Source: Azospirillum oleiclasticum (GTDB lineage Bacteria; Pseudomonadota; Alphaproteobacteria; Azospirillales; Azospirillaceae). Taken from it: 64,000 bases of DNA. Each line of letters starts with the position of its first letter. Position 1 is the first letter of the stretch. Shown piece after piece: positions 33,200 through 41,319 of this stretch. The notes under the pieces were generated by a model that was not told where the DNA came from, made no database searches, and saw only the letters and a program-made list of their open reading frames with translations. Where the stretch lies: NCBI RefSeq assembly GCF_013423485.1, contig NZ_JABFFR010000015.1, positions 124,001-188,000 on the forward strand. The letters are read 5' to 3'. Both the position numbers and the translations under genes were made by a program.

Positions 33200-34651
33200 T
33201 CACGCCGCGAACGGGTGTTTCACCCGGTCCTTCTGGGCAAGCAGATCCTGGACGCTGGGGAAGCCACTGACGGCGCGTTCGATCGCCTCCTTGGTCGCCC
33301 GGTAATTGTATTCCTGGATCTTGGCGTTGTCCTTTGCCTCCCAATGGATGAAGACGCCGACGCAGATGAAGACATTGTCGACCTCGGCCTGCGGGATGGT
33401 GCCGTCGGCCACGCAGTCGGCCACGGCCTTGGCCACCCCGTGCTGGGCAGGGCCGAACATCTGCACCGCCTGTTCGGCCCCCTTTATGGTGACCTTGTTG
33501 AACAGGATGGTGGAAGGTTTGCACTGTAGGTTCGGGGCGACCACCGCCAGCAGGCTGGTGAAGCCATCCTTGTTGTTGGTCAGCGCGTTGCAGAACGCCG
33601 TCTCCGCCGCGCTGCCGCGCGGCCCCATGATCAGATCGATGTGCGCGACCTCGTTCCCGTCGCCGACGAGCGATTCGCCGACAAGAACGCGATTGATCTT
33701 CGTGGAGGATCCTCCCCAAACGGACATGGCGTTGCTCCCTTCCTTGCCGAAGCCGGGATCGGTCGGCCGGCGTGCTTTGTGGGATTCTAAAATCAGGCGC
33801 ATCAACCAGAGGGAAAATAGACTGCCGACAACCATGTCGGCGGTGGTCCCCGGGTTAATGCCATTGTATTTGAGATTGAGGTCGAAATCAGCCAAGTGCA
33901 TTCGTAGTAAGCTGCCCGGAATATTTGTGCGGTGCATCGCGACCAATTGCGAAGCATGTCGGCGTGTTTGTTCGGCTCTGTCTACTCCATACTTTCGGAT
34001 GATATGGCTGTCGGGAAACTGGGCGAGTAGTTCGAGGAAAAGCCGTTCGGTGGCCTCTTCGCAACCGGCACCCCGCTGCATCAGCGCCGCCAGCCGCGGG
34101 ACTGCGGTGTCGAAGATGTCGGCGTAGGCGGTGGCGTACTGGCGGGCGATGCGGTCGCGGTCCTGCGCCCGCCGCATGGCGTCCAGCAGGGTCACGGTGG
34201 CTGGGCCGCGCACGTCCTGCTCCTCGACGTGGCCGAGCCCGGCCGGCTCCGCCAGCGCGATGGCGCGGAACGCCCACTCGGCGTCGGCCACGGTGAGGCC
34301 GGCGAGCACCGCGGACAGCCTGTCGCGCAGCGCACCCCTGCCGGACAGCGCAGCCTGTGCCAGCGGTGCGGCGAGCAGCAGGATGCCGAGATTCGTGTTG
34401 CAGCCGACGGCCGCGCGGGTCGTCGCCACGGCGCGGTGGATCCGTTCGCCGACGGTCAGGCCGGGTTCGGCCAGGATGGGCGCGGTAACCTCGGCGCTGG
34501 TCAGGAACTGCCGCACCGTCATGCCGTGCCCGGCGGCGTGGACATGCACGTTGCCGGGCTTGAGCGCGCGCAGCTCCGTCTGGCAGGCGGCCAGATAGGC
34601 GCCGGCGACGCCGGTGGCGGGATCGGGCGGGCAGCGGAGCCAGTCCGTCAT
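33200..34651 (-). CDS. fae: CitG/MdcB-like domain joined in frame to formaldehyde-activating enzyme (Fae)
   Basis: One open frame of 483 residues. Residues about 1-290 resemble triphosphoribosyl-dephospho-CoA synthase-like proteins of H4MPT clusters ([52 protein letters not shown]). After a short linker ([18 protein letters not shown]) comes complete Fae, from Met at 33727 to 33200 (175 residues): [23 protein letters not shown] with catalytic His29, [18 protein letters not shown] and [16 protein letters not shown]. Fae condenses formaldehyde with H4MPT. An AAGGAAGGGAG ribosome site precedes the Fae Met, so Fae is probably also made alone. No stop separates the two parts; either a true fusion or a lost or shifted stop. 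Confidence 0.8.
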   Translation of the reverse strand: MTDWLRCPPDPATGVAGAYLAACQTELRALKPGNVHVHAAGHGMTVRQFLTSAEVTAPILAEPGLTVGERIHRAVATTRAAVGCNTNLGILLLAAPLAQAALSGRGALRDRLSAVLAGLTVADAEWAFRAIALAEPAGLGHVEEQDVRGPATVTLLDAMRRAQDRDRIARQYATAYADIFDTAVPRLAALMQRGAGCEEATERLFLELLAQFPDSHIIRKYGVDRAEQTRRHASQLVAMHRTNIPGSLLRMHLADFDLNLKYNGINPGTTADMVVGSLFSLWLMRLILESHKARRPTDPGFGKEGSNAMSVWGGSSTKINRVLVGESLVGDGNEVAHIDLIMGPRGSAAETAFCNALTNNKDGFTSLLAVVAPNLQCKPSTILFNKVTIKGAEQAVQMFGPAQHGVAKAVADCVADGTIPQAEVDNVFICVGVFIHWEAKDNAKIQEYNYRATKEAIERAVSGFPSVQDLLAQKDRVKHPFAA

Positions 34652-35538
34652 CCGGCCCCCACCCGCTCCGCGAACCGTTCCGCCAGCGCGTCGGCGATGT
34701 CCACCAAGGCGACCCGCTGGAGCCCCTGCCAAGCCGGCATGCTGTTGACCTCCAGCACCAGCCAGCGGCCCTGCGGCTCCTGGATCAGGTCGACACCCGC
34801 GTAATCGGCGCCGACCGCCCGGACGGCGCGGACGGCGAGCGCCGCCGGGCCGTCGTCGGTGGGGGCAGCCTCGCAGCGCCCGCCCTGGTGGACGTTGGTG
34901 ATCCAGGAGCGGCCGTGCCGCGTCATGGCCGCGACCGCGCGGTCGCCGACCACGAACACCCGGCGGTCCTGCCAGCCGTCGGCGCGGCGCGGCGGGATGA
35001 AGGGCTGGAGGTAGTAGACACCGGCGACCTCCTCCGTCTCCGGCAGGTCGTCCGGGCCGGCGAGGCGCTTCAGCCCGCGGCCCTGGGCGCCGAACAGGGG
35101 CTTCAGCACCTGATCGGGGTGGCGGGCGAGCGACCGCCGCGCCACGGCGGCGCTGCGGGTGGCCAGCGTCGGCGGGGTCGGCAGGCCGGCGCGGGCCAGC
35201 AGGAAGCTGGTCGTGCTCTTATCGACGCAGCGCTCGATCGCCCGCGCGTCGTTGACGACGGGGACGCCCAGTTCCCGCAGCGCGTGGAGCACGCCAAGGC
35301 CCAGCGTCACCTCTTCGAAGCTGCCGTGCCCGACCGCGCGCACGAAGACGCCGGCCGGCGGCCGGTCCTCGAAGCCGGGGATCAGCAGCCCGGTCGCCGT
35401 GTGGCCGGCGGCGATCCCGCAGGCCCTCAGGGGCACGCAGCGACAGGGCAGCCCGCGCTCCTCCACCGCACGGACGAGGCGCGGCGTGTGCCAGTCCGGC
35501 CGTTCGGTCAGGATCAGGGCGGGGGCATCGGCGGGCAT
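34648..35538 (-). CDS. RimK-like ATP-grasp ligase of the H4MPT operon
   Basis: 296 residues. ATP-grasp features: [62 protein letters not shown] and [32 protein letters not shown], with the metal-binding Glu and Asn. The RimK/MptN branch adds glutamate to pterin side chains or proteins; in methanogens MptN modifies H4MPT. The adjacent Fae and Mch genes support a cofactor role. It overlaps the CitG-Fae start (ATGA) and follows mch by five bases. Confidence 0.8.
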   Translation of the reverse strand: MPADAPALILTERPDWHTPRLVRAVEERGLPCRCVPLRACGIAAGHTATGLLIPGFEDRPPAGVFVRAVGHGSFEEVTLGLGVLHALRELGVPVVNDARAIERCVDKSTTSFLLARAGLPTPPTLATRSAAVARRSLARHPDQVLKPLFGAQGRGLKRLAGPDDLPETEEVAGVYYLQPFIPPRRADGWQDRRVFVVGDRAVAAMTRHGRSWITNVHQGGRCEAAPTDDGPAALAVRAVRAVGADYAGVDLIQEPQGRWLVLEVNSMPAWQGLQRVALVDIADALAERFAERVGAG

Positions 35539-35543
35539 GGCGT

Positions 35544-36524
35544 TCAGCGAACCTCGGTGAAGGACCGTTCCACCAGCTCCGGCGCCAGCGCCCCGCCGTG
35601 GAAGCTCCGCCCGCTGTCCAGCGCCGTGACGGTCACCCGGGCCGGGCTGAACAGCAGGGAGTCGATGGCGTAGAAATCCCCCTTCACCGCGGCGAAGATC
35701 TCCGCGAAGGGTCGGCCGTGGTCGCGCGAGGCGGAGGAGGGCAGGCGGCTTGCCAGGTCCTCCGCCGCGTCGTCGGGGCCGGTGACGTGGAGTTGCACGG
35801 TGCCGCCGTAGAGGATCGCGTCATTGGTGCGCCCCATGGCGGTCATGAAGCCGCCGCCGACCGGCGGCAGCGGCGCCATGCCGATGCCATCCACCACGCG
35901 ATCGAGGGGGAAGCCCAGCGCGTGGACCTTGTGCAGCGCCACCTCCAAAACGCGGGCGACCACCTGGACCGTGCCGGCGAGGCTGTGGGTCGGTGTCAGC
36001 ATCAGGGTCAGCCGCTCCGGCGCGATGCCGCAGGTGGCCGCGATGCGGGCCACCAGCTCCGCCGGGGGCGGTTTGTCCACCTCCAGCACGAAGACGGCGT
36101 GGTCGGCCGCGTCGCGGTAGCCCAGCTCGTCGAACAGGCTCTCCTGCCGGGCGAGCGCCCGGCCGGGGCCGGAGCCGAGCGCGAAGAAGGCGCCCTTGCC
36201 CTCCCCATGGGCGAGGCTCCAGCCCGCATACTGGCTGCCGAGGCAGGCGAGCACGGGCTGGGCGCTGTGCACGGTGATGCCGAAGGGCCAGGACGGAGGT
36301 GCGCCGGGCGCGGGGCCCAGGGTCACCCGGCCGAGCCCGCCCATGCACAGCTCGGCGATGCGCCGCCCCGCCTCCAGCCCGCCGGGATGGCGGATGCCCG
36401 CATCGACGACCATCGCACCCCCGATGCGGTCGATCCCCAGGCGGAGCGCCGGCGCCCCGGCGACCAGCCGTTCCGTCAGAGGGGCGGCCAGGGCGGCCAG
36501 GCTCGGGCGTTCGTCGCGGGTCAT
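35544..36524 (-). CDS. mch: Methenyl-H4MPT cyclohydrolase (Mch)
   Basis: 326 residues with the full Mch fold: GGAMVVDAGIRHPGGLEAGRRIAELCMGGLG, FGITVHSAQPVLACLGSQYAGWSL, FFALGSGPGRALA, GIAPERLTLMLTPTHSLAGTVQVVARVLE, GGFMTAMGRTNDAILYGG and FAEIFAAVKGDFYAIDSLLFSPA. It hydrolyses methenyl-H4MPT to formyl-H4MPT, the step between MtdB and the Fhc complex. It sits in the mptG-mtdB-ATP grasp-mch-ATP grasp-fae operon, its start overlapping the previous gene. Confidence 0.93.
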   Translation of the reverse strand: MTRDERPSLAALAAPLTERLVAGAPALRLGIDRIGGAMVVDAGIRHPGGLEAGRRIAELCMGGLGRVTLGPAPGAPPSWPFGITVHSAQPVLACLGSQYAGWSLAHGEGKGAFFALGSGPGRALARQESLFDELGYRDAADHAVFVLEVDKPPPAELVARIAATCGIAPERLTLMLTPTHSLAGTVQVVARVLEVALHKVHALGFPLDRVVDGIGMAPLPPVGGGFMTAMGRTNDAILYGGTVQLHVTGPDDAAEDLASRLPSSASRDHGRPFAEIFAAVKGDFYAIDSLLFSPARVTVTALDSGRSFHGGALAPELVERSFTEVR

Positions 36525-37654
36525 GCCGTCGTCTCCAGGCTCAGGGCGGCCGTCAGCTCGTCCAGACGGCGGACCGCGGCCCGCCGTGCCGACGCCGTGG
36601 CGGCGCCGTCCGCGAGCACCGTCGCGACCGGATGCCCGGCCGCGATGCGCGCCGGACCATGCGGCCGGTCGGCGGTCCAGTCCGGCCAGCGGAACGCAGG
36701 GCCGACCCCGAGGGGTGCGGCCGCGTACAGCACCGCCGTCGCCCGGCAGCCGGCGAGGGCGGGCAGCCGGTCCGGAAGGCGGCCGGCGCAGGCCTTCAGA
36801 TGCAAGGCGAACAGGGGCGGCAGCGGCGGCCGGTCGAACAGGTCGAGCGAGGCGCCCGGCCGCGGGTTCACCTCCAGCAGGTGGAAGGCCCCGCCGTCCA
36901 CCATCAGGTCGGCGCTGTTGAGCCCGACGAGCCCGAGCCCGCCCGCCAGGGCGTCGGCAACGTCCCGGAGGATGGTCTCGAGCCCGCGTGGCAGCCGCGC
37001 CGGACCCGCGATGCCACCGTGGCGGTACGGGGCGCCCGGAGCCGCCGAGACCCACGGCCGGGCGAAGCCGAGCACCGCCGACCGCCGTCCGTTCCCCAGG
37101 AACTGGATGGACACCGGCGTCCCCCCGACCCGGCGCTGGAAATAGAATCCAGACGGCGCGCGGGTACCGCGGGCGGGTCCGACGTGGTCCCCGCCGCTGC
37201 CGCCGGCCCGCTTCAGCAGCCACCCTTCGGCCGGCTCTTCCACCGCCGCCGCGACCGCCGGATGCGGAATGCCGAGGTGGTCGAGCGTCTCGGCGAACAG
37301 GAAGGGGTTCTTGCAGCGGGCTACCGTCAGCGGGGCGTTGCCGAGCAGCGGGCGGTCGAGCGCGACGCGCGCGAGCCGCACCGGGTCGTCCTCGAAGCCG
37401 GCGCCGTAGACCAGCGGCAGGCCCCGCAACGCCGGCTGGTCCAGCGCCTCCAGCAGCTTTCCGGTGTCGATCCCGAGGCCGGTTGCGGGCAGCCGCAGGC
37501 AGGGGTGGGCGAGGGCGCGGGTGTCGGTGTCCGCGAACAGGTCGATGGCGGCGGGGCGACGGCCGGCCCGCCGCGCCGAGGCGGCGAGCGCGCGGGCGGA
37601 GACCGCGACCACGACGACGTCCGGCCCGTCAGCCGGCGATCCGGACGGCGGCAT
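36521..37654 (-). CDS. ATP-grasp protein of the H4MPT operon
   Basis: 377 residues. A Rossmann-like N-terminus (VVVVAVSARALAASARRAGRRPAAIDLFADTD) precedes a divergent ATP-grasp core: LLKRAGGSGGDHVGPA, GFYFQRRVGGTPVSIQFLGNG and GLVGLNSADLMVDGGAFHLLEVNPRPGASLDLF, with metal-binding Glu and Asn. The group is found between mtdB and mch in methylotrophs and is needed in some of them for the H4MPT pathway; its substrate is not known to me. ATG 37654 is preferred to an upstream ATG at 37690 because overlap with mtdB is shorter. Confidence 0.78.
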   Translation of the reverse strand: MPPSGSPADGPDVVVVAVSARALAASARRAGRRPAAIDLFADTDTRALAHPCLRLPATGLGIDTGKLLEALDQPALRGLPLVYGAGFEDDPVRLARVALDRPLLGNAPLTVARCKNPFLFAETLDHLGIPHPAVAAAVEEPAEGWLLKRAGGSGGDHVGPARGTRAPSGFYFQRRVGGTPVSIQFLGNGRRSAVLGFARPWVSAAPGAPYRHGGIAGPARLPRGLETILRDVADALAGGLGLVGLNSADLMVDGGAFHLLEVNPRPGASLDLFDRPPLPPLFALHLKACAGRLPDRLPALAGCRATAVLYAAAPLGVGPAFRWPDWTADRPHGPARIAAGHPVATVLADGAATASARRAAVRRLDELTAALSLETTA

Positions 37655-38528
37655 CGTAGGCCTCGCGGATTCCGAGATGGACGGCGGCATCGGCCTCGGC
37701 CATGCGTTTCAGGAGGGCGTGCTGGACGCGGAACTTGACGTTGCCCACGGCCAGGGCGCCGATCCCGACGCCCCGGCCATCGGGCAGCGGCGCGCCGTCG
37801 TCCTTCGCCGCCACCCCTTCGATGCCGGGCGGCGGCACCGCGTTCACGTCCGCCGCCGCCAGCAGTCGGCCTGCCGCGGCGAGGTGGCGTGCGGACAGGA
37901 TTTGCAGGCCGGCGCGGCCACAGGCCAGCACCACCTCCGCATCCGGGAGCAGCGCCGCCTTGCCGGCGTCGTCCGGCGCGTCGGCGCAGGCGAGCTCGAC
38001 CTGGAAGCGCTCGCGGAAGGCATCGGCCTTGCTTCGCACCGGCTCCAACCCGCGATGGCCGACCAGCGTGACGCGGGCCCCGGCGAAGGCGGCCATTACC
38101 CCGGCGATTCCGCCCACCACGCCGGTCGCGCCATAGACCTGCACCGCCCGCCCCTTCAGCCCGTCGGCGGCTCCGGCGCGGCGCAGCGCGCGCTCCACCA
38201 CCGCCACCATGGCGGCGGCCGTGGTGAAGGCGCCGGACGGGTCCACCATCACCGAGATGGTGAAGGGCGGGAACATGGCCGCCCGTGCCGTGTCCATCAT
38301 CTCCAGCGCCAGGAGCGCGTCGCGTCCGCCGATGAACAGCCCGGTCCGTGCCGCGTTGGCCGGATCGCGGGAGAACATGGCGTCCTGGGTGAGGGACGCG
38401 ACCTCCCCGGCTTCCACCCCCGTGTGGGGGAAGAGGACGGTCAGGCCGGCATCGGCCGCCATGTTGACGTCGAAGGGGCTGACGTGCTTCAGCGGCGTCA
38501 GCATGTGCAGGATGTAGGGTGCGCGCAT
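37629..38528 (-). CDS. mtdB: Methylene-H4MPT dehydrogenase (MtdB)
   Basis: 299 residues. N-terminal domain: ILHMLTPLKHVSPFDVNMAADAG, ASLTQDAMFSRDPANAARTGLFIGGRD. The NAD(P) domain has VYGATGVVGGIAGVMAAFAGARVTLVGHRG, then VVLACGRAG and ADVNAVPPPGIEGV. It oxidises methylene-H4MPT formed by Fae to methenyl-H4MPT. The closely related MtdA would lack several of the H4MPT-associated stretches and normally sits with folate genes; operon context favours MtdB. Confidence 0.92.
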   Translation of the reverse strand: MRAPYILHMLTPLKHVSPFDVNMAADAGLTVLFPHTGVEAGEVASLTQDAMFSRDPANAARTGLFIGGRDALLALEMMDTARAAMFPPFTISVMVDPSGAFTTAAAMVAVVERALRRAGAADGLKGRAVQVYGATGVVGGIAGVMAAFAGARVTLVGHRGLEPVRSKADAFRERFQVELACADAPDDAGKAALLPDAEVVLACGRAGLQILSARHLAAAGRLLAAADVNAVPPPGIEGVAAKDDGAPLPDGRGVGIGALAVGNVKFRVQHALLKRMAEADAAVHLGIREAYDAAVRIAG

Positions 38529-38556
38529 CGGGAGCCTCCCGCGGCCGGTGGGCGGG

Positions 38557-39564
38557 TCAGTCGTTCGTGGCGTTCACGTGGCCGAAGGCTGGTTGGACGG
38601 CCGGTTCGATGTCCGCGCCGCGGTTGCGGCCGCGGCACAGGCGGAAGGTCAGCGGCGATCCGCGCCAGCGCCGCCGCGCCGTGTCCAGCAGCGCCTCCGC
38701 CCGGTCGGGGTCGCCGACGATGGCGAAGCCGGTGGGGCCCCAGGAGCTCTGCCCGACACCGGGAATGCCCTGCGATTCCAGCCACCCCAGCACCGCGGCC
38801 ACGTCGGGGCTGGTGAAGCGGCCGCCCTGGAAGGGCGCGAAGTGGTCGCCGACCGTGCGTTGCAGTTCGCCGACCGCGCGGCCGAAGCCGTCCGCATCCC
38901 CTTCGGCGAGCGCCGGCAGGGCCGACATGACCGTGAGCCGGCAGAGATGCGCCGCGGCCGCGGCCGGGAAGGGCGGAAGGTCGCGGAAGGCCGCGGCCTC
39001 GGCGCTGCCGTGCAGCCCCTGCCCGTCGCGGTGCAGGATCAGCAGGACGCGCCAGCTTTCGGGGAAGGGGAGCCGGGCGATCACCGGGGGCGGCTCCGGT
39101 CCCGGGCCGCGCCCGCCGTCCAGGATCACACCGCCATCCCGGAACGCACCGATGCCGATGCCCGAGCGCGCGCCGCGCTCCAGCACCCCGGCGATGTCCT
39201 GGATGCGGGCCGGTTCGCCCCGCAACCGCCCCAGCGCCGCCCCGACGGCGAGCCCGAGCTGCGTGCCTGAGCCGAGACCGACATGCTGCGGGATGGCCTG
39301 GTCCACCGTCAGCGCCGCGGTCGTCGACAGCCCCAGGCGCTCGCCCAGCAGACGGGCGGCGGCAAGCGCGCGGTCGGCCATGGGACCGGCCGCGGTCAGC
39401 CGGTCGGACGGGTGCGCGCGGACGGTCGTGGCGATCCCGTCGAGCGTCAGGCCGAGACTGCCGAAACGACGGCCGAGACCACCGTGCATATCGACGAAGC
39501 CCAGATGCAGACGCGCGGGTGCGGTGACCCGAACCTCCCCATAATCGTCGACGCCTCGAGGCAT
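38557..39564 (-). CDS. MptG-like beta-ribofuranosylaminobenzene 5'-phosphate synthase
   Basis: 335 residues, GHMP-kinase-like fold: VTAPARLHLGFVDMHGGLGRRFGSLGL at the N-terminus, GLGSGTQLGLAVGAALGRL in the motif-2 position, GARSGIGIGAFRDGGVILDGG and PGVGQSSWGPTGFAIVGD at the end. The family makes the first committed intermediate of H4MPT, condensing p-aminobenzoate-type substrate with phosphoribosyl pyrophosphate. It heads the minus-strand H4MPT operon, 28 bases before mtdB, and is divergent from the pterin dehydratase gene across an AT-rich 134-base gap that must hold both promoters. Confidence 0.87.
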   Translation of the reverse strand: MPRGVDDYGEVRVTAPARLHLGFVDMHGGLGRRFGSLGLTLDGIATTVRAHPSDRLTAAGPMADRALAAARLLGERLGLSTTAALTVDQAIPQHVGLGSGTQLGLAVGAALGRLRGEPARIQDIAGVLERGARSGIGIGAFRDGGVILDGGRGPGPEPPPVIARLPFPESWRVLLILHRDGQGLHGSAEAAAFRDLPPFPAAAAAHLCRLTVMSALPALAEGDADGFGRAVGELQRTVGDHFAPFQGGRFTSPDVAAVLGWLESQGIPGVGQSSWGPTGFAIVGDPDRAEALLDTARRRWRGSPLTFRLCRGRNRGADIEPAVQPAFGHVNATND

Positions 39565-39698
39565 GAGAACCTCATCCGTTGAAGGTAAGTTGCGTCGCTT
39601 TTTCAGTCATGATAGTGTTCAAACAAAAAATTGCCCCGTTCCAATAGTATATACCTCTTTCGATATCCGGGACTGGCCGCATTTTCTGGGAGGAAGAC

Positions 39699-40076
39699 AT
39701 GGCCGATGCGCAGGAACGAGCGTATTCCGAGGCGGAAATCGAAGATCAGTTGCAGAGAATACTACCGCATTGGCGGCTCAAAGACGGCTGGATTCGGCGA
39801 AAGTACAAGACGAACAGTTGGAAGGGCACCTTGATGGTGGTCAACGCGGTCGGCCATCTGGCGGAGGCTGCTTGGCACCACCCCGACCTCACCGTCTCCT
39901 ACGCCTGGGTCGAGGTGCGGCTGATGACCCATTCCGCCAAGGGCATCACCGACAAGGACTTCCAGCTCGCGTCCAAGATCGAGGAGGTGATCCAGTGGCA
40001 GCCCGCCCGCGACGGCGGCGCCCTGGAAGGCACGCCGCGCGACGACCCGCGCTTCGCCTACATCAAGTATGATTGA
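39699..40076 (+). CDS. Pterin-4a-carbinolamine dehydratase-like protein
   Basis: 125 residues. The PCD/DCoH pattern is clear in FLEVNA-like VVNAVGHLAEAAWHHPDLTVSYAWVEVRLMTHSAKGITDKDFQLASKIEEV: the His-His-Pro motif and later Thr-His are active-site positions. GGGAGGAAG precedes ATG 39699. The normal role is dehydrating hydroxy-pterins; here, translationally overlapping fhcB, it may act on an H4MPT intermediate or aid its recycling. It is the first gene of the plus-strand fhc operon. Confidence 0.82.
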   Translation: MADAQERAYSEAEIEDQLQRILPHWRLKDGWIRRKYKTNSWKGTLMVVNAVGHLAEAAWHHPDLTVSYAWVEVRLMTHSAKGITDKDFQLASKIEEVIQWQPARDGGALEGTPRDDPRFAYIKYD

Positions 40077-41319
40077 AAGCCGCGCCATGGCGACCCACAG
40101 GGACGTCGTGTGTCCGTTCTGCGGCCTCGGCTGCGACGATCTGGCGATCGATGAGGCGCCGGGCGGCGGACTGACGGTGACCTCCACCGACTGCCCGATC
40201 GCGCGGGACGCGTTTGGCCGCACGGTCTCCTCCAGCATGGCAGCCGAACCGCCGCGGGTGGCCGGAGTGGCCGCGACGCCGGAGGAAGCGGTGCGGGCGG
40301 CCGTCCGGGCGCTGGCTGACAGCCGGGCGCCGCTGGTGGCCGGGCTTGCGGCCGACGTGAACGGCATACGCGCGGCGCTGGCGCTCGCCGAGCGCCTGGG
40401 CGCCGTGGTCGACCATGTCCATTCCGAGGGCCTGTACCGCAACCTGTCGGTGATGCAACGGACGGGCTGGATCACAACGACGCTGGCGGAGCTGCGCAAC
40501 CGCTGCGACCTGCTGGTGGTGGTCGGCCCCGATCCGGCCGCCTTCCACCCACGCCTGTACGAGCGCTGGGTGTTGCCGGCCCCGGCCTTCCAGCCGGCCG
40601 TACGCGAGGTCGTGTTCCTCGGCGGCGAGCCGATGGCGGAGACGCGTACGCTTCTCGCCGGCTGGCCGGTGACGGTGGTGCCGGGCGACGCCGCATCGCT
40701 GGCGTCTGCCCTGGAGGACCCGGCGGGCGCTGAGTCGGAGATGGGAGCCCTGGCGGAGCGGGTGCGCGGTGCCCGCTACGCCGTGGTGGCCTGGGCCGCC
40801 GCCGGTTTCACCGGGTCGCACGCCGACCTTGCGGTCGAGCGGATTGTGCATCTCGTGACGGCCGTCAACCGGCACACCCGCTGCGCCGGGCTGCCGCTGA
40901 CCGGGCACGACAATCTTGTCGGTGCCAACCAGGTCTGCACCTGGCAGTTCGGCGTGCCGCTGCGCGTCTCCCTGGCCGGGGGCGAGCCGCTGCACGATCC
41001 CCACCGCTTCGCCTGGGCGCGCTTTGCCGAGACTGCCGACGTGATCCTCTGGGTGTCCGCCTTCGGGACGGCGGTGCCGGCCTTTCCGCCGGGGTGCGGG
41101 GTGATCGTGCTGGCGCCGCCGGGCACAGCCGTGGCCGCCGAGCCGGCGGTGTGGCTCCCCGTCGGCACGCCCGGCATCGACCATGCCGCGCACATCTTCC
41201 GCACCGATACGGTCGTCGCCCTGCGCGCCGGCCGCCTCATCGACCGCGGGCTGCCCACGGCGGCGTCTGTGCTGCGGTCCATCGCCGCCGCCCTCCAGCC
41301 GGAGACCGCCGCATGCTGA
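40069..41319 (+). CDS. fhcB: Formyltransferase/hydrolase complex subunit B (FhcB)
   Basis: 416 residues related to formylmethanofuran dehydrogenase subunit B. N-terminal VCPFCGLGCDDLAI and DCPIARDAFG are the conserved start; LYRNLSVMQRTGWITTTLAELRNRCDLLVVVGPDP and LTGHDNLVGANQVCTWQFGVPLRV are later family segments. In bacteria the complex does not reduce CO2; FhcA hydrolyses the formyl group. ATG 40069 overlaps the dehydratase stop; ATG 40087 is an alternative. Order fhcBADC follows. Confidence 0.9.
   Translation: MIESRAMATHRDVVCPFCGLGCDDLAIDEAPGGGLTVTSTDCPIARDAFGRTVSSSMAAEPPRVAGVAATPEEAVRAAVRALADSRAPLVAGLAADVNGIRAALALAERLGAVVDHVHSEGLYRNLSVMQRTGWITTTLAELRNRCDLLVVVGPDPAAFHPRLYERWVLPAPAFQPAVREVVFLGGEPMAETRTLLAGWPVTVVPGDAASLASALEDPAGAESEMGALAERVRGARYAVVAWAAAGFTGSHADLAVERIVHLVTAVNRHTRCAGLPLTGHDNLVGANQVCTWQFGVPLRVSLAGGEPLHDPHRFAWARFAETADVILWVSAFGTAVPAFPPGCGVIVLAPPGTAVAAEPAVWLPVGTPGIDHAAHIFRTDTVVALRAGRLIDRGLPTAASVLRSIAAALQPETAAC

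Noticed and set aside
36521..37223. Extended Mch frame starting far upstream (to 37223)
   Set aside because: The extra N-terminus is an out-of-frame copy of the ATP-grasp gene; Mch homology begins at ATG 36524, which overlaps the previous stop.
39565..39698. A consensus promoter in the mptG/dehydratase divergent gap
   Set aside because: The gap is AT-rich with a TATATA at 39648-39653, but no -35 box at proper spacing was found on either strand, so I did not call individual promoters.
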